From positions 32,852 to 96,851 of the forward strand of contig JAATFX010000083.1 in the NCBI GenBank assembly GCA_015654925.1: 64,000 nt of DNA, written 5' to 3'. The position numbers and the translations under genes were made by a program. The DNA comes from Enterobacterales bacterium (GTDB lineage Bacteria; Pseudomonadota; Gammaproteobacteria; Enterobacterales; Enterobacteriaceae). The notes under the pieces were generated by a model. That model was not told the DNA's origin and made no database searches. It saw only the letters and a list, made by a program, of their open reading frames with translations. This document shows positions 10,311-20,122 of this stretch, in pieces (position 1 is the first letter of the stretch; each line of letters starts with the position of its first letter).

Positions 10311-11597
10311 TTATTTCAAGGTGCTGACCGCGGCCAACTGCCGGAAATAATCGGGAAAGGTCTTGTTGGTGCATTTGGGATCGAGGATGGTCACCGGCGT
10401 ATCGGACAAGGCCACCAGGGAAAAGCACATGGCCATGCGGTGGTCGTTATAGGTGCCGATTTCCGCGTACGTCAAGGCCGCCGGCGGGGTAATAGTAATG
10501 TAGTCCTCCCCTTCCTCCACTTCGGCGCCGACTTTGCGCAGCTCGGTGGCCATGGCCGCCAGCCGGTCGGTTTCCTTGACCCGCCAATTAAAGATATTAC
10601 GCAACGTGGTGGTGCCGCGGGCAAACAGCGCGGTGGTGGCGATGGTCATGGCGGCGTCGGGGATATGGTTCATATCCATATCAATGGCGCGCAGCTCGCC
10701 GCGGGTACATTCGATAAAATCATCGCCCCAGCGGATTACGGCCCCCATGCGTTCAAGCACGTCGGCGAACCGGATATCGCCCTGCACGCTGTTCTTACCG
10801 ATCCCCGTGACGCGGATGGTGCCGCCCCGGATGGCCGCCGCCGCCAGAAAATAGGAGGCCGACGACGCATCGCCCTCCACCAGATAATGGCCCGGCGAGC
10901 GATAAGTCTGCCGGCCCTGTACATGAAAATTCTGGTAGTCGTCATTGCGCACCTGAATGCCGAAGGTATTCATGAGCGCCAGGGTAATATCGATATAAGG
11001 CTTGGAAACCAGCTCGCCTTTAATGCGGATCGCGGTATCTTCCCCGGCCAGGGGCGCGGTCATCAGCAGCGCGGTCAGGAACTGGCTGGACACGCTGCCG
11101 TCAACGGTGATATCGCCGCCGCGAAAACCGCCGCGCAGGCGCAGCGGGGGATAGTCTTCCTGCTCCAGATACTCAATCTCCGCCCCGCCCTGGCGCAGCG
11201 CATCCACCAAATGGCCGATGGGGCGCTCTTTCATGCGCGGCTCGCCGGTCAGCGTTACGTCGTGCCGGCCCAGGCACAAGGCGGCGGCCAGCGGACGCAT
11301 GGCGGTGCCCGCGTTGCCTAGAAACAGCGATAGGGGGACCTGTGCGGTCAGGGCATGCCCCAGCCCGATTATTTCGCACTGCCGGCGATCGGCGCTCAGG
11401 CGATAAGTTACCCCCAGCGCGCCGAGGGCGTCGAGCATATGGCGCACGTCGTCGCTGTCGAGCAAATTGGTCAGGCGGGTGGTGCCTTCGGCCAGCGCCG
11501 CCAGCAGCAGCGCCCGGTTCGATACGCTTTTCGAGCCGGGAAGATTAATGGTGCCGTCGATATGGGCAATGGGTTGTAGGGTCAGGGATTCCAGCAT
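10311..11597 (-). CDS. aroA: AroA, EPSP synthase
   Basis: Joins shikimate-3-phosphate and PEP in the aromatic amino acid pathway. The 428 residues start [20 protein letters not shown]. They contain [20 protein letters not shown] and [13 protein letters not shown], the two family signatures, plus [19 protein letters not shown] near the C-terminus. The start at 11597 is chosen by match to the family; 26 further codons upstream are open but unsupported. It lies 114 bases downstream of serC in the same direction. Confidence 0.98.
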   Translation of the reverse strand: MLESLTLQPIAHIDGTINLPGSKSVSNRALLLAALAEGTTRLTNLLDSDDVRHMLDALGALGVTYRLSADRRQCEIIGLGHALTAQVPLSLFLGNAGTAMRPLAAALCLGRHDVTLTGEPRMKERPIGHLVDALRQGGAEIEYLEQEDYPPLRLRGGFRGGDITVDGSVSSQFLTALLMTAPLAGEDTAIRIKGELVSKPYIDITLALMNTFGIQVRNDDYQNFHVQGRQTYRSPGHYLVEGDASSASYFLAAAAIRGGTIRVTGIGKNSVQGDIRFADVLERMGAVIRWGDDFIECTRGELRAIDMDMNHIPDAAMTIATTALFARGTTTLRNIFNWRVKETDRLAAMATELRKVGAEVEEGEDYITITPPAALTYAEIGTYNDHRMAMCFSLVALSDTPVTILDPKCTNKTFPDYFRQLAAVSTLK

Positions 11598-11711
11598 GTA
11601 AAACGCATTCTCCAGCAAATATAACAGCGGCGGCCCGGCGCTACGCCCGGGTCGCCGATAGGATAGAAGGTACAACTCGATATCTTTAGGTCTATGCGGC
11701 GCTAGCGGACA

Positions 11712-12797
11712 TCAGCCGTGGCGCTTGGCGAAACCGGTCATAAAGCCCACCAGCGCTTCGACGCCGGCCAGCGGCATGGCGTTATAGAGCGACGCGCGCA
11801 TACCGCCCACCACCCGATGGCCTTTCAGGGCATGCAGCCCCGCCGCCAGTGATTCTTCCAGGAAGAGCTTATCCAGCGCGGCGTCCGCCAACAAAAACGG
11901 CACGTTCATACGCGAACGGTTGGCTGGGGCGACATCATTACGGTAAAACCCGCTCTGGTCGATATACTGATACAGCGTCTGCGCCTTCACCTGGTTGCGT
12001 TTGTCGATTTCCACCAGGCCGCCCTGTTCCTTCAGCCATTTAAACACCAGGCCGGACAGATACCAGGCAAAGGTCGGCGGGGTATTGAACATGGAGTCGT
12101 TTTCCGCCAGCACCTGATAATCGAGGACCGAGGGCAGTTCACGGCGCGCCTTGCCCAGCAAATCTTCGCGCACGATCACCAGCGTCAGGCCGGCCGGGCC
12201 GATATTTTTCTGCGCCCCGGCATAGATCACGCCAAAACGGCTGACATCCAGCGGACGCGACATAATGGTCGAAGAGTAATCCGCCACCACCACCTTATCA
12301 CCGAAATCAGGGGTTTCGTCGATGGCCAGGCCATCGATGGTTTCATTAGGGCAATAATGGACATACGCGCTGTCGGCGGACAGGGCCCATTCGCTCATGG
12401 GTTTAATGGCGCGCAGGCCATTTATCCGGGTTTTCACGTCGATAACCCGCGGATCGCAATATTTGCGCGCTTCGTCAACCGCGCTGTGCGCCCAATAACC
12501 GCCGTCGATATAATCGGCGCTGACGCCGTCGCCCAGCAGGTTTAACGGCACCGCGGCGAACTGCGCGCGGGCGCCGCCGTGGCTGAATAAGACTTTGTAA
12601 TTATCAGGTATTTGCAAAAGGTCGCGCAGATCCTGCTCGGACTCCTTGGCCATCTCGATAAATTCTTTGCTGCGATGGCTTATCTCCATCACCGACATAC
12701 CCAAGCCATGCCAGTTACGCAATTCCTGTTCCGCACGGCGTAATACTTCCACCGGGATCATCGCCGGACCGGCGCTAAAATTAAATACCTGATTCAT
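11712..12797 (-). CDS. serC: SerC, phosphoserine aminotransferase
   Basis: A PLP enzyme of serine and pyridoxine synthesis. The 361 residues begin [41 protein letters not shown] holds the PLP lysine. The start at 12797 follows GAGGGAA and matches the family N-terminus; the ORF is open for 25 codons upstream. With aroA it forms the usual serC-aroA unit. The upstream gene ycaO is divergent; E. coli ycaP is missing from the 246-base gap. Confidence 0.98.
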   Translation of the reverse strand: MNQVFNFSAGPAMIPVEVLRRAEQELRNWHGLGMSVMEISHRSKEFIEMAKESEQDLRDLLQIPDNYKVLFSHGGARAQFAAVPLNLLGDGVSADYIDGGYWAHSAVDEARKYCDPRVIDVKTRINGLRAIKPMSEWALSADSAYVHYCPNETIDGLAIDETPDFGDKVVVADYSSTIMSRPLDVSRFGVIYAGAQKNIGPAGLTLVIVREDLLGKARRELPSVLDYQVLAENDSMFNTPPTFAWYLSGLVFKWLKEQGGLVEIDKRNQVKAQTLYQYIDQSGFYRNDVAPANRSRMNVPFLLADAALDKLFLEESLAAGLHALKGHRVVGGMRASLYNAMPLAGVEALVGFMTGFAKRHG

Positions 12798-13043
12798 TTC
12801 CCTCACCACTTGGCCAAAAAATTCGTGAATACCTGTTCTATCGTTTTTATCACTCGCATCCGGGTGCCGCAATGCTTATTGATTATCTTATGCTATTTCG
12901 CTGCCCGTCCACGCGCGGCGGCGAACCGGCGCGACCGGCGGGAAAATTGTCCGCGGCCCCGGGCGCGCTAAGGAGAATACATGGAGCCCGGTGAGAAAAC
13001 ACCGTATTATGGGCCTTTCAAGACAATAATAAAGAGAGCCTGC

Positions 13044-14810
13044 ATGTCACAAACATTTATTCCCGGCAAAGACGCCGCCCTGGAGGATTCCATCGCCCGC
13101 TTCTACCAGCGGCTCGGCGAGCTGGGTTTTAATATCGAAGAGGCCTCCTGGCTCAATCCGGTCCCCCATGTCTGGTCGGTGCATATCCGCGACCGCGATT
13201 GCCCGCTGTGCTTCACCAATGGTAAAGGCGCCAGCAAAAAAGCCGCTCTGGCCTCGGCGTTGGGCGAGTATTTCGAGCGCTTATCCACTAACTACTTTTT
13301 TGCCGATTTTTATCTCGGCCACGGCATCGCCAACGGCGAGTTTGTGCATTATCCCGATGAAAAATGGTTTCCCCTGCCCGCGGACGACCAACTGCCCGCC
13401 GGCATACTCGACGAACGCCTGCGCGCGTTTTACGATCCGGACCGGGAGCTGACCGCCCGCGCCCTCGTCGACATGCAATCAAGCAACGCCGAGCGGGGAA
13501 TCTGCGCCCTGCCCTTTAGCCGCCAGTCCGACGGGCAGACGGTTTATATCCCGATGAATATCGTCGGCAATCTCTATGTCTCCAACGGCATGTCGGCGGG
13601 CAATACCGCCAACGAGGCCCGGGTACAGGCCCTGTCGGAGGTCTTCGAGCGCCATATCAAAAACCGCATCATCGCCGAATCCATCAGCCTGCCGGTGATT
13701 CCGCCGGCCGTCATGTCCCGCTACCCCGGGGTAATGGAAGCGATTAACAGCCTGGAAGCGGAAGGGTTTCCCATTTTTGCCTACGATGCTTCATTAGGCG
13801 GGGTGTACCCGGTGATCTGCGTGGTACTGTTTAATCCGGCCAACGGCACCTGCTTCGCCTCTTTCGGCGCCCATCCGGATTTCGGCGTGGCGCTGGAGCG
13901 TACGGTAACGGAACTGCTGCAAGGCCGCAGCCTCAAAGATCTGGATGTGTTCACGCCGCCCACCTTCGATGATGAAGAAGTGGCGGAACAGACCAACCTG
14001 GAGACGCATTTCATCGACTCCAGCGGTTTGATCTCCTGGGACTTATTCAAGCACGACGCCGATTATACCTTCGCGGATTGGGATTTCAGCGGCAGCACCG
14101 GCGATGAGTTCGCCACCCTGATGGCTATTTTCAGGCGGCAGGGCATGGAAGTCTATATCGCGGATTATGAACATCTGGAGGTGTATGCCTGCCGTATTTT
14201 GGTGCCAGGCATGTCGGATATCTATCCGGTGGAGGATTTGCTACTGGCCAATAACGCCATGGCCATCCACTGGCGCGACACCCTGACCAGCTTGCCGGAC
14301 AGCCGCTGGCCCCCGGAGCGTTATCTGGCATTAATTGAACAGCTCGACGACGAAGGGCTGGACGACTTTACCCGCGTCCGGGAATTGCTGGGCATGGCGA
14401 CCGGTAAAGATAACGGCTGGTATACCCTGCGGGTAGGCGAACTCAAAGTCATGCTGGCCCTGGCCGGCGGCGATCTTGAGCAAGCGCTGATGTGGGCCGA
14501 ATGGACCCGGGATTTTAACGCCTCGGTGTTTTCCGACCAGCGGGAAAACTTTTACCGCTGCCTGCATACCCTGCTGTTATTGACCCAGGAGCCGGATCGC
14601 GACGCGCAGCAATATCACGCCGCCTTTGAACGCATGTACGGCAAAGCCGCCCTGGAGCGCGCGTCGGCCGCCCTCAGAGGCGAAAATTGTTTCGAGGGTT
14701 TATTTAACATCGACAACGACCTGCACGCCCTGCCCGCTCATCGCGCGCTGCTCGCCGCCTATGAAAAACTGCAGGCGGCTAAACGGCGCTATTGGCAGGC
14801 TAAAGCGTAA
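13044..14810 (+). CDS. ycaO: YcaO, ATP-dependent cyclodehydratase-family protein
   Basis: In E. coli this protein supports beta-methylthiolation of ribosomal protein S12 by RimO; the family uses ATP to activate amide bonds. The 588 residues start MSQTFIPGKDAALED and contain the YcaO ATP-binding elements CFTNGKGASKKAALASALGEYFER and GMSAGNTANEARVQALSEVFER. A C-terminal helical (TPR-like) region of about 180 residues follows, as in E. coli YcaO (586). It sits upstream of focA as usual. Confidence 0.95.
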   Translation: MSQTFIPGKDAALEDSIARFYQRLGELGFNIEEASWLNPVPHVWSVHIRDRDCPLCFTNGKGASKKAALASALGEYFERLSTNYFFADFYLGHGIANGEFVHYPDEKWFPLPADDQLPAGILDERLRAFYDPDRELTARALVDMQSSNAERGICALPFSRQSDGQTVYIPMNIVGNLYVSNGMSAGNTANEARVQALSEVFERHIKNRIIAESISLPVIPPAVMSRYPGVMEAINSLEAEGFPIFAYDASLGGVYPVICVVLFNPANGTCFASFGAHPDFGVALERTVTELLQGRSLKDLDVFTPPTFDDEEVAEQTNLETHFIDSSGLISWDLFKHDADYTFADWDFSGSTGDEFATLMAIFRRQGMEVYIADYEHLEVYACRILVPGMSDIYPVEDLLLANNAMAIHWRDTLTSLPDSRWPPERYLALIEQLDDEGLDDFTRVRELLGMATGKDNGWYTLRVGELKVMLALAGGDLEQALMWAEWTRDFNASVFSDQRENFYRCLHTLLLLTQEPDRDAQQYHAAFERMYGKAALERASAALRGENCFEGLFNIDNDLHALPAHRALLAAYEKLQAAKRRYWQAKA

Positions 14811-15247
14811 CGCCGGGACAGGACCGGGCGGCCGTGCTAAAATGCCCGCTGTTGCCGGGCCGCGGCCCCTGGTCCCGTTTTTTCCTGGGGAGTGGTAAAA
14901 CGCCGCGCTACACCTGCCGGGCGCGCGACAACCCTACTCTAATTAAGGCTTTAGGGCGTAATACCGCTAATAACGCTATTCGGACCGGCGGGAAAAATAA
15001 TGCCGGGATAGAAGTTTCGTATTTTGGTTTATTGTTTCAAAAAAGTAATACACGACAAAATAATTCAAGAAACTGAAACAATACCGCCACATTCGTGGTT
15101 ATTGCATAACGGGCCAAAATGTACAAAAAATGTGGTCTTCAAATCTTTATGTAATAATTAAAATTTATTTTCAGTATATTTTTCAATGCTTTATAATTAA
15201 CTGCCCGCCTTTTTCGCCTATTGCAAGCCTATTAAGTTTGGGCCATT

Positions 15248-15289
15248 ATGATCTATATCAATTTTTGCTCTATACTCGTTTGTTAGAAT
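15248..15289 (+). promoter_or_regulatory. FNR-type site and -10 before focA
   Basis: ATGAT-CTAT-ATCAA (15248-15261) is one base off the FNR consensus. A TAGAAT -10 lies at 15284-15289. A start near 15296 would put the site centre at -41.5, the class II activation position. This fits anaerobic activation of focA-pflB, as known in E. coli. The remaining gap 14811-15247 is AT-rich in its right half with no gene that I can support. Confidence 0.7.
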
Positions 15290-15323
15290 TAGAGCGTTAA
15301 TTAATCCAACGAAGAGTGTATGT

Positions 15324-16181
15324 GTGAAGGCTGATAATCCTTTTGACCTGAAATTACCGGATGCCATGGCCGGCGTTGCTGAAGAGGCGGGAGTCTACAA
15401 AGCAACCAAGCAACCATCCAAAACGTTTTTTCTGGCCATTACCGCAGGCGTTTTTATTTCCATAGCTTTCGCTTTTTATATTACGGCAACCACCGGTGCC
15501 GGCACTATGCCTTACGGCATCACCAAGCTTATCGGCGGGATTTGCTTTTCGCTGGGGTTGATGCTGGTGGTGGTCTGCGGCGCCGATCTCTTTACCTCCA
15601 CGGTGCTGATTATCGTCGCCAAGGCCAGCGGGCGTATCACCTGGGGGCAGTTGCTGCGCAATTGGATTAATGTTTACTTTGGCAACCTGGTGGGCGCGCT
15701 GCTGTTTGTCGCCCTGATCTGGTTCTCAGGGGAGCACATGGTGGCAAATGGCGCATGGGGCCTGAATGTTTTACAGACCGCCGATCACAAAATGCACCAT
15801 ACTTTTGTTGAAGCGGTATGTCTGGGTATCCTGGCTAACCTGCTGGTCTGCATGGCGGTATGGATGAGTTACTCCGGCCGCAGCCTGACCGATAAAATGT
15901 TCGCCATGATCTTTCCGGTCGCGATGTTCGTTGCCAGTGGTTTTGAGCATAGCATCGCCAACATGTTTATGATCCCATTGGGCATTGTCATTAAAGATTT
16001 TGCCGCGCCGGAATTCTGGCAAGCGATTGGGATGGTTCCAGAACAATTTTCACATCTTACCGTTGGCAACTTTATCATCGATAACCTGATACCAGTGACA
16101 ATTGGCAACATTATCGGTGGGGGGTTACTGGTAGGATTGACATATTGGATGATTTATCTGCGCGGTGGGAACCAGCATTAA
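15324..16181 (+). CDS. focA: FocA, formate channel
   Basis: A pentameric inner-membrane channel that exports formate during mixed-acid fermentation and re-imports it at low pH. The 285 residues start (GTG) [20 protein letters not shown] and hold six helices. [11 protein letters not shown] and the central histidine segment [15 protein letters not shown] are visible. It is followed 62 bases later by pflB as a single operon. The GTG start is supported by exact agreement with the family N-terminus and GAAGAG upstream. Confidence 0.97.
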   Translation: MKADNPFDLKLPDAMAGVAEEAGVYKATKQPSKTFFLAITAGVFISIAFAFYITATTGAGTMPYGITKLIGGICFSLGLMLVVVCGADLFTSTVLIIVAKASGRITWGQLLRNWINVYFGNLVGALLFVALIWFSGEHMVANGAWGLNVLQTADHKMHHTFVEAVCLGILANLLVCMAVWMSYSGRSLTDKMFAMIFPVAMFVASGFEHSIANMFMIPLGIVIKDFAAPEFWQAIGMVPEQFSHLTVGNFIIDNLIPVTIGNIIGGGLLVGLTYWMIYLRGGNQH

Positions 16182-16243
16182 TTTGCCAGGCACCCTCCGT
16201 AAAGCCGGGTTTGAAGAAATCCACATTAGAAGGTAGGTATACA

Positions 16244-18526
16244 ATGACCGATCTGAACACAAAATTAGCCACTGCCTGGGAAGGTTTTAGCAAAGGCGAC
16301 TGGCAGACTGAAGTCAACGTTCGTGACTTTATCCAGAAAAACTATACCCCATATGAAGGCAACGAAGCCTTCCTGGCGGGCGCTACTGCTGCCACCACTA
16401 CCCTGTGGGGCAAAGTGATGGAAGGCATCAAAACCGAAAACCGCACCCATGCGCCGGTTGATTTTGATACGGATGTTGTCGCCACCGTGACTTCTCATGA
16501 CGCCGGCTATATCGATAAAGGCCTGGAAAAAATCGTTGGTTTGCAAACCGATGCCCCGTTGAAACGCGCGCTTATCCCGTTTGGCGGCATCAAGATGGTT
16601 GAAAGCTCTTGCAAAGCCTATGACCGCGAGCTGGACCCGGAAGTTAAAAAAATCTTTACCGAATATCGCAAAACCCATAACCAGGGCGTATTCGATGTTT
16701 ATACCCCGGACATCCTGAAATGCCGTAAAACCGGCGCCCTGACCGGCTTGCCCGATGCTTACGGCCGTGGCCGCATCATTGGTGACTATCGCCGCGTCGC
16801 GCTGTATGGCATCGATTATCTGATGAAAGATAAATTCGCCCAGTTCACCTCTTTGCAAAGCAAATTGGAAAACGGCGAAGATCTGGAAGCAACTATCCGT
16901 CTGCGTGAAGAAATTGCCGACCAGCATCGTGCCCTGGCACAAATCAAGGAAATGGCCGCCAAATACGGGTGCGACATCTCCGGCCCGGCTACCACCGCGC
17001 AGGAAGCCGTGCAATGGACTTACTTCGGTTATCTGGCCGCGGTTAAATCCCAGAACGGCGCCGCTATGTCGTTCGGCCGTACGTCGACGTTCCTTGATAT
17101 CTACATCGAACGCGATCTGAAAGCAGGCAAAATCACTGAAGAACAAGCTCAGGAATTGATTGACCATCTGGTCATGAAATTGCGTATGGTCCGTTTCCTG
17201 CGTACCCCTGAATATGATGAATTGTTCTCCGGCGACCCGATTTGGGCAACTGAATCCCTGGGCGGCATGGGCGTTGACGGACGTACGCTGGTTTCCAAAA
17301 ACAGCTTCCGTTTCCTGAACACCCTGTACACCATGGGACCGGCGCCTGAACCAAACATGACCATCCTGTGGTCGGAAAAACTGCCGATTAGCTGGAAGAA
17401 ATTCACCGCTAAAGTTTCTATCGACACGTCTTCCGTACAGTATGAAAACGATGACCTGATGCGTCCCGATTTCAACAATGATGATTACGCGATTGCGTGT
17501 TGCGTAAGCCCAATGGTTGTCGGTAAACAAATGCAGTTCTTCGGCGCCCGTGCGAACCTGGCCAAAATGGTCCTGTACGCAATCAACGGCGGCATGGATG
17601 AAAAAGCCAAAATCCAGGTCGGCCCGAAAACCGAACCGATCAAAGATGCGGTACTTGATTATGATATCGTGCTTAAGAGCATGGATCATTTCATGGACTG
17701 GCTGGCCAAGCAGTATGTCACCGCGCTGAACGTCATCCATTATATGCATGACAAATACAGCTACGAAGCTTCGCTGATGGCGCTGCATGACCGTGACGTC
17801 TATCGCACCATGGCCTGCGGTATCGCCGGCTTGTCCGTCGCCGCCGATTCCCTGTCCGCCATCAAGTATGCCAAAGTTAAGCCTATCCGCGATGCCGACG
17901 GCATGGCGGTTGACTTTGATATCGAAGGCGAATATCCGCAGTTCGGTAACAACGACTCGCGCGTCGATGACATCGCTTGTGACCTGGTGGAACGTTTCAT
18001 GAAGAAAATTCAGAAACTGCCGACCTATCGCAACGCCGTACCGACCCAGTCGATCCTGACCATCACGTCCAACGTGGTTTACGGCAAGAAAACCGGTAAC
18101 ACCCCTGATGGCCGTCGTTCAGGCGCGCCGTTCGGACCTGGTGCCAACCCGATGCACGGTCGTGACCAGAAGGGCGCGGTGGCCTCTTTGACCTCGGTTG
18201 CCAAACTGCCGTTTGCTTATGCGAAAGATGGTATTTCTTACACCTTCTCTATCGTACCTAAAGCACTGGGTAAAGATGAAGATGTACGTAAAGCCAACCT
18301 GGCCGGTCTGATGGATGGTTATTTCCACCATGAAGCCGGCGTCGAAGGCGGTCAGCATCTGAACGTCAACGTGATGAACCGTGAAATGCTGGTGCAGGCC
18401 ATGGAACATCCTGAAGACTACCCTAACCTGACCATTCGTGTTTCCGGTTATGCAGTACGCTTCAACTCGTTGACCAAAGAACAGCAGAAGGACGTTATTA
18501 CCCGTACCTTCACCGCGTCAATGTAA
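16244..18526 (+). CDS. pflB: PflB, pyruvate formate-lyase
   Basis: A glycyl-radical enzyme converting pyruvate and CoA to formate and acetyl-CoA. The 760 residues carry the catalytic pair IACCVSPM (about 418-419) and the C-terminal radical loop RVSGYAVRF, whose glycine is activated by PflA. Codon bias is very high. Start [15 protein letters not shown] follows AGGTAGG. Its activator gene pflA, normally about 190 bases downstream, is displaced 34 kb by the prophage, so PflB function depends on the re-headed pflA at 52424. Confidence 0.99.
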   Translation: MTDLNTKLATAWEGFSKGDWQTEVNVRDFIQKNYTPYEGNEAFLAGATAATTTLWGKVMEGIKTENRTHAPVDFDTDVVATVTSHDAGYIDKGLEKIVGLQTDAPLKRALIPFGGIKMVESSCKAYDRELDPEVKKIFTEYRKTHNQGVFDVYTPDILKCRKTGALTGLPDAYGRGRIIGDYRRVALYGIDYLMKDKFAQFTSLQSKLENGEDLEATIRLREEIADQHRALAQIKEMAAKYGCDISGPATTAQEAVQWTYFGYLAAVKSQNGAAMSFGRTSTFLDIYIERDLKAGKITEEQAQELIDHLVMKLRMVRFLRTPEYDELFSGDPIWATESLGGMGVDGRTLVSKNSFRFLNTLYTMGPAPEPNMTILWSEKLPISWKKFTAKVSIDTSSVQYENDDLMRPDFNNDDYAIACCVSPMVVGKQMQFFGARANLAKMVLYAINGGMDEKAKIQVGPKTEPIKDAVLDYDIVLKSMDHFMDWLAKQYVTALNVIHYMHDKYSYEASLMALHDRDVYRTMACGIAGLSVAADSLSAIKYAKVKPIRDADGMAVDFDIEGEYPQFGNNDSRVDDIACDLVERFMKKIQKLPTYRNAVPTQSILTITSNVVYGKKTGNTPDGRRSGAPFGPGANPMHGRDQKGAVASLTSVAKLPFAYAKDGISYTFSIVPKALGKDEDVRKANLAGLMDGYFHHEAGVEGGQHLNVNVMNREMLVQAMEHPEDYPNLTIRVSGYAVRFNSLTKEQQKDVITRTFTASM

Positions 18527-18559
18527 TTTCCCACACCGTCTGAAAAGGCGTAAAATAAA

Positions 18560-18584
18560 GGCTCCACGAAAGTGGGGCCTTTTT
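18560..18584 (+). terminator. pflB terminator
   Basis: GGCTCCAC-GAAA-GTGGGGCC is an 8-bp stem with a GAAA loop and one G-U pair, followed by TTTTT. It ends the focA-pflB transcript before the native pflA leader. Confidence 0.9.
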
Positions 18585-18698
18585 AATCATCTTCGCCAGG
18601 CTTGTGGCCCGCTCCGGACAGTTTGCTTTGGCTGAAAGCTATGTTTTATGGCTGGCAGCCAAAACAAATTCCCCGCATAAAATGGAGAAAACCCCGCA

Positions 18699-18725
18699 AT
18701 GTCAGTACTTGGTGACTTGCAGTAG
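18699..18725 (+). pseudogene. pflA: Stranded 5' end of pflA
   Basis: ATG TCA GTA CTT GGT is the expected native start of PflA (Met-Ser-Val-Leu-Gly). It then runs into prophage sequence GAC TTG CAG and a TAG stop at 18723. GGAG lies at 18684-18687. The matching body of pflA resumes at 52484. The native leader and start codon are therefore separated from the gene and can make only an 8-residue peptide. The leader (18590-18698) also has an inverted repeat TTTGGCTG/CAGCCAAA at 18627-18663. Confidence 0.9.
18701..18713 (+). repeat. attL: attL core, 13-bp direct repeat
   Basis: GTCAGTACTTGGT is identical to 52484-52496. The flanks diverge at once on both sides. At this end the chromosome (pflB side and native pflA start) is on the left and prophage DNA is on the right. 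Confidence 0.88.
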
Positions 18726-18793
18726 GGTTTAATTGATTGAAATAAAAGGATTTATTTTAACTAACGTCCACACATTGACCACATCGACAAAAA

Positions 18794-18821
18794 AGCCCTG
18801 GGAAACCGGGGCTTATTTTTT
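18794..18821 (+). terminator. Terminator just inside the left prophage end
   Basis: AGCCCTGG-GAAA-CCGGGGCT forms an 8-bp stem with one G-U and a GAAA loop, with an A-run before and TTATTTTTTT after. It is bidirectional and insulates host and prophage transcription near attL. The 18726-18793 stretch is AT-rich, probably part of the attachment arm. Confidence 0.85.
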
Positions 18822-18903
18822 TGTCTTCCCCCATTCCTTTGATTGATTCCCCAGCGCTACTATCAAACAGAAAATAATTAACCTTTGGGAAGGTGCGGCT
18901 ATC

Positions 18904-19419
18904 ATGGCAATGGTTACATGCAGGGAATGTAAAAAAGAGGTTTCAAGTCACGCGAAGGTTTGCCCGCTTTGTGGTATCAAAAATCCTGCGCGGCGCTCAT
19001 GGCATGTCTTGGGTGGCTTGGGTTTATTGGCTGCGGTCGTTTTTATTATCAGTTCTGTTTCAGGTGGCGGTTCTGATGATGCCGGCGCAAAAGATGCGGC
19101 GGCACAGAATGCGCCAAAAGTGTGTGCAGCTACCGACGGCCAATGCATCTTTGATGAAAATTCCGTCGCGGCGGGCATGGCCTGCCGGCCGCTGATCCAG
19201 CGTTCCGCAAAATACGATTATGAGTGGACTGATGGCGTTTTAACCCCGATGTTCTCGCGATACATCAACAATTCTAAGCGTCGTGAGATTGTTTTTATCG
19301 GTGATCAGGTGAAATTCCTCAATGCTTTCAACGCAAAATTGCCCATGACTTACAATTGCACTTTTGACATCGAAAACCAAAAAATTGTAAACGTTGAGGT
19401 TGTTCAAGGTCGGCTCTAA
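18904..19419 (+). CDS. Zinc-ribbon, single-helix membrane protein (prophage cargo)
   Basis: 171 residues: an N-terminal zinc ribbon CRECKKEVSSHAKVCPLCG (about 6-24), a membrane helix (about 34-52, HVLGGLGLLAAVVFIISSV), a Gly/Ala/Asp-rich linker, then a soluble domain with three cysteines (CAATDGQCIF, MACRPL) and YNCTF. The topology suggests the zinc ribbon in the cytoplasm and the cysteine-bearing domain in the periplasm. GGGAAGG precedes the ATG. It faces away from the late tail operon and sits between two hairpins. This is the usual place for a lysogenic-conversion gene expressed from the prophage. Function is unknown. Confidence 0.75.
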   Translation: MAMVTCRECKKEVSSHAKVCPLCGIKNPARRSWHVLGGLGLLAAVVFIISSVSGGGSDDAGAKDAAAQNAPKVCAATDGQCIFDENSVAAGMACRPLIQRSAKYDYEWTDGVLTPMFSRYINNSKRREIVFIGDQVKFLNAFNAKLPMTYNCTFDIENQKIVNVEVVQGRL

Positions 19420-19431
19420 ATCATTAATGAT

Positions 19432-19468
19432 CATGCCACGGCGACTGTTATCAGCGTTCCGTGGCATG
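19432..19468 (+). terminator. 10-bp inverted repeat after the zinc-ribbon gene
   Basis: CATGCCACGG (19432-19441) and CCGTGGCATG (19459-19468) are perfect complements with a 17-base loop. A pyrimidine-rich TTGATTCCCCCTTTTTA tract follows. It is probably the terminator of the 18904 gene, though the U-run is offset by several bases. Confidence 0.6.
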
Positions 19469-19762
19469 TTGATTCCCCCTTTTTACCTTAAATTTTGCCC
19501 TATCTCGCGTTGATCCTTCTAGATCTCTTCTTTTCAAAAACAAGCACATTCAAAAAATACTCAAATATCCCTGACAGCCGCATTTTTACTGGCTTGTCTG
19601 TATCTGTTCAATATTTTTGCGTTGCGTCCCGGGCGCATTCGATCTTCACGTAAAGTATTTTGATCCTTTGCAATTTAAACACTTACGTGAATTCAACAAG
19701 TTACAAATTCATTCTGGGATTTCATTTTTATGTAATCTGTTTCATTCTTCGCAATTCGAATT

Positions 19763-20122
19763 TTGGTACAAATCCCCAGGGCCGGCACGGCCTGGGCATA
19801 CCTTTTGCGAACCATGGAAATTGCAAATTATTTTCAACACGAAACGGGCAGGCGGGTGCGGTGTAGCGCCGTTTCCGTGGCGCTGGCGTTCATTACGTGG
19901 CGTTGCGCGCCCGGGGTGGCCCTTGGTCGGGCTATTCTCTGTCGGGGGCGGCGGTCTTATGTCTCAGCGTCTGCACCTCATAGTGTGGCGCTGTGGTGGC
20001 ATATTGGGGGGTGTCAGTTCTGGGTTAACATAGAGAGGTGGCCAACACAGTCGCATATGGCTGTGCCGCCAGGTAAGCACAGCCATGAATGGCTATGTCG
20101 CCGGCGGGCCAGGGCTATTTGA
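19763..20122 (+). CDS. Possible Ash/Icd-like small phage protein
   Basis: An open frame from a TTG at 19763 (first ATG at 19814) encodes a Trp/Arg/Cys-rich peptide ending WWHIGGCQFWVNIERW, then SHMAVPPGKHSHEWLCRR. The WWHIGG and MAVPPG elements are ones I associate with proteins annotated as Ash family or host cell division inhibitor Icd-like in P4/P2-type prophages. A shortened relative of the MAVPPG end occurs at 44541-44610. It overlaps the gpD stop by 8 bases, convergently. Composition is unusual, so coding is uncertain. The gap 19469-19762 is AT-rich with nothing else supportable. Confidence 0.35.
   Translation: MVQIPRAGTAWAYLLRTMEIANYFQHETGRRVRCSAVSVALAFITWRCAPGVALGRAILCRGRRSYVSASAPHSVALWWHIGGCQFWVNIERWPTQSHMAVPPGKHSHEWLCRRRARAI

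Noticed and set aside
10440..11321. 293-codon open frame antisense to aroA
   Set aside because: GC-rich shadow of aroA with Gly/Arg/His-rich composition.
16265..17788. 507-codon open frame antisense to pflB
   Set aside because: Exact antisense shadow of a highly expressed gene with strong codon bias. His/Gln/Phe-rich translation without any domain.
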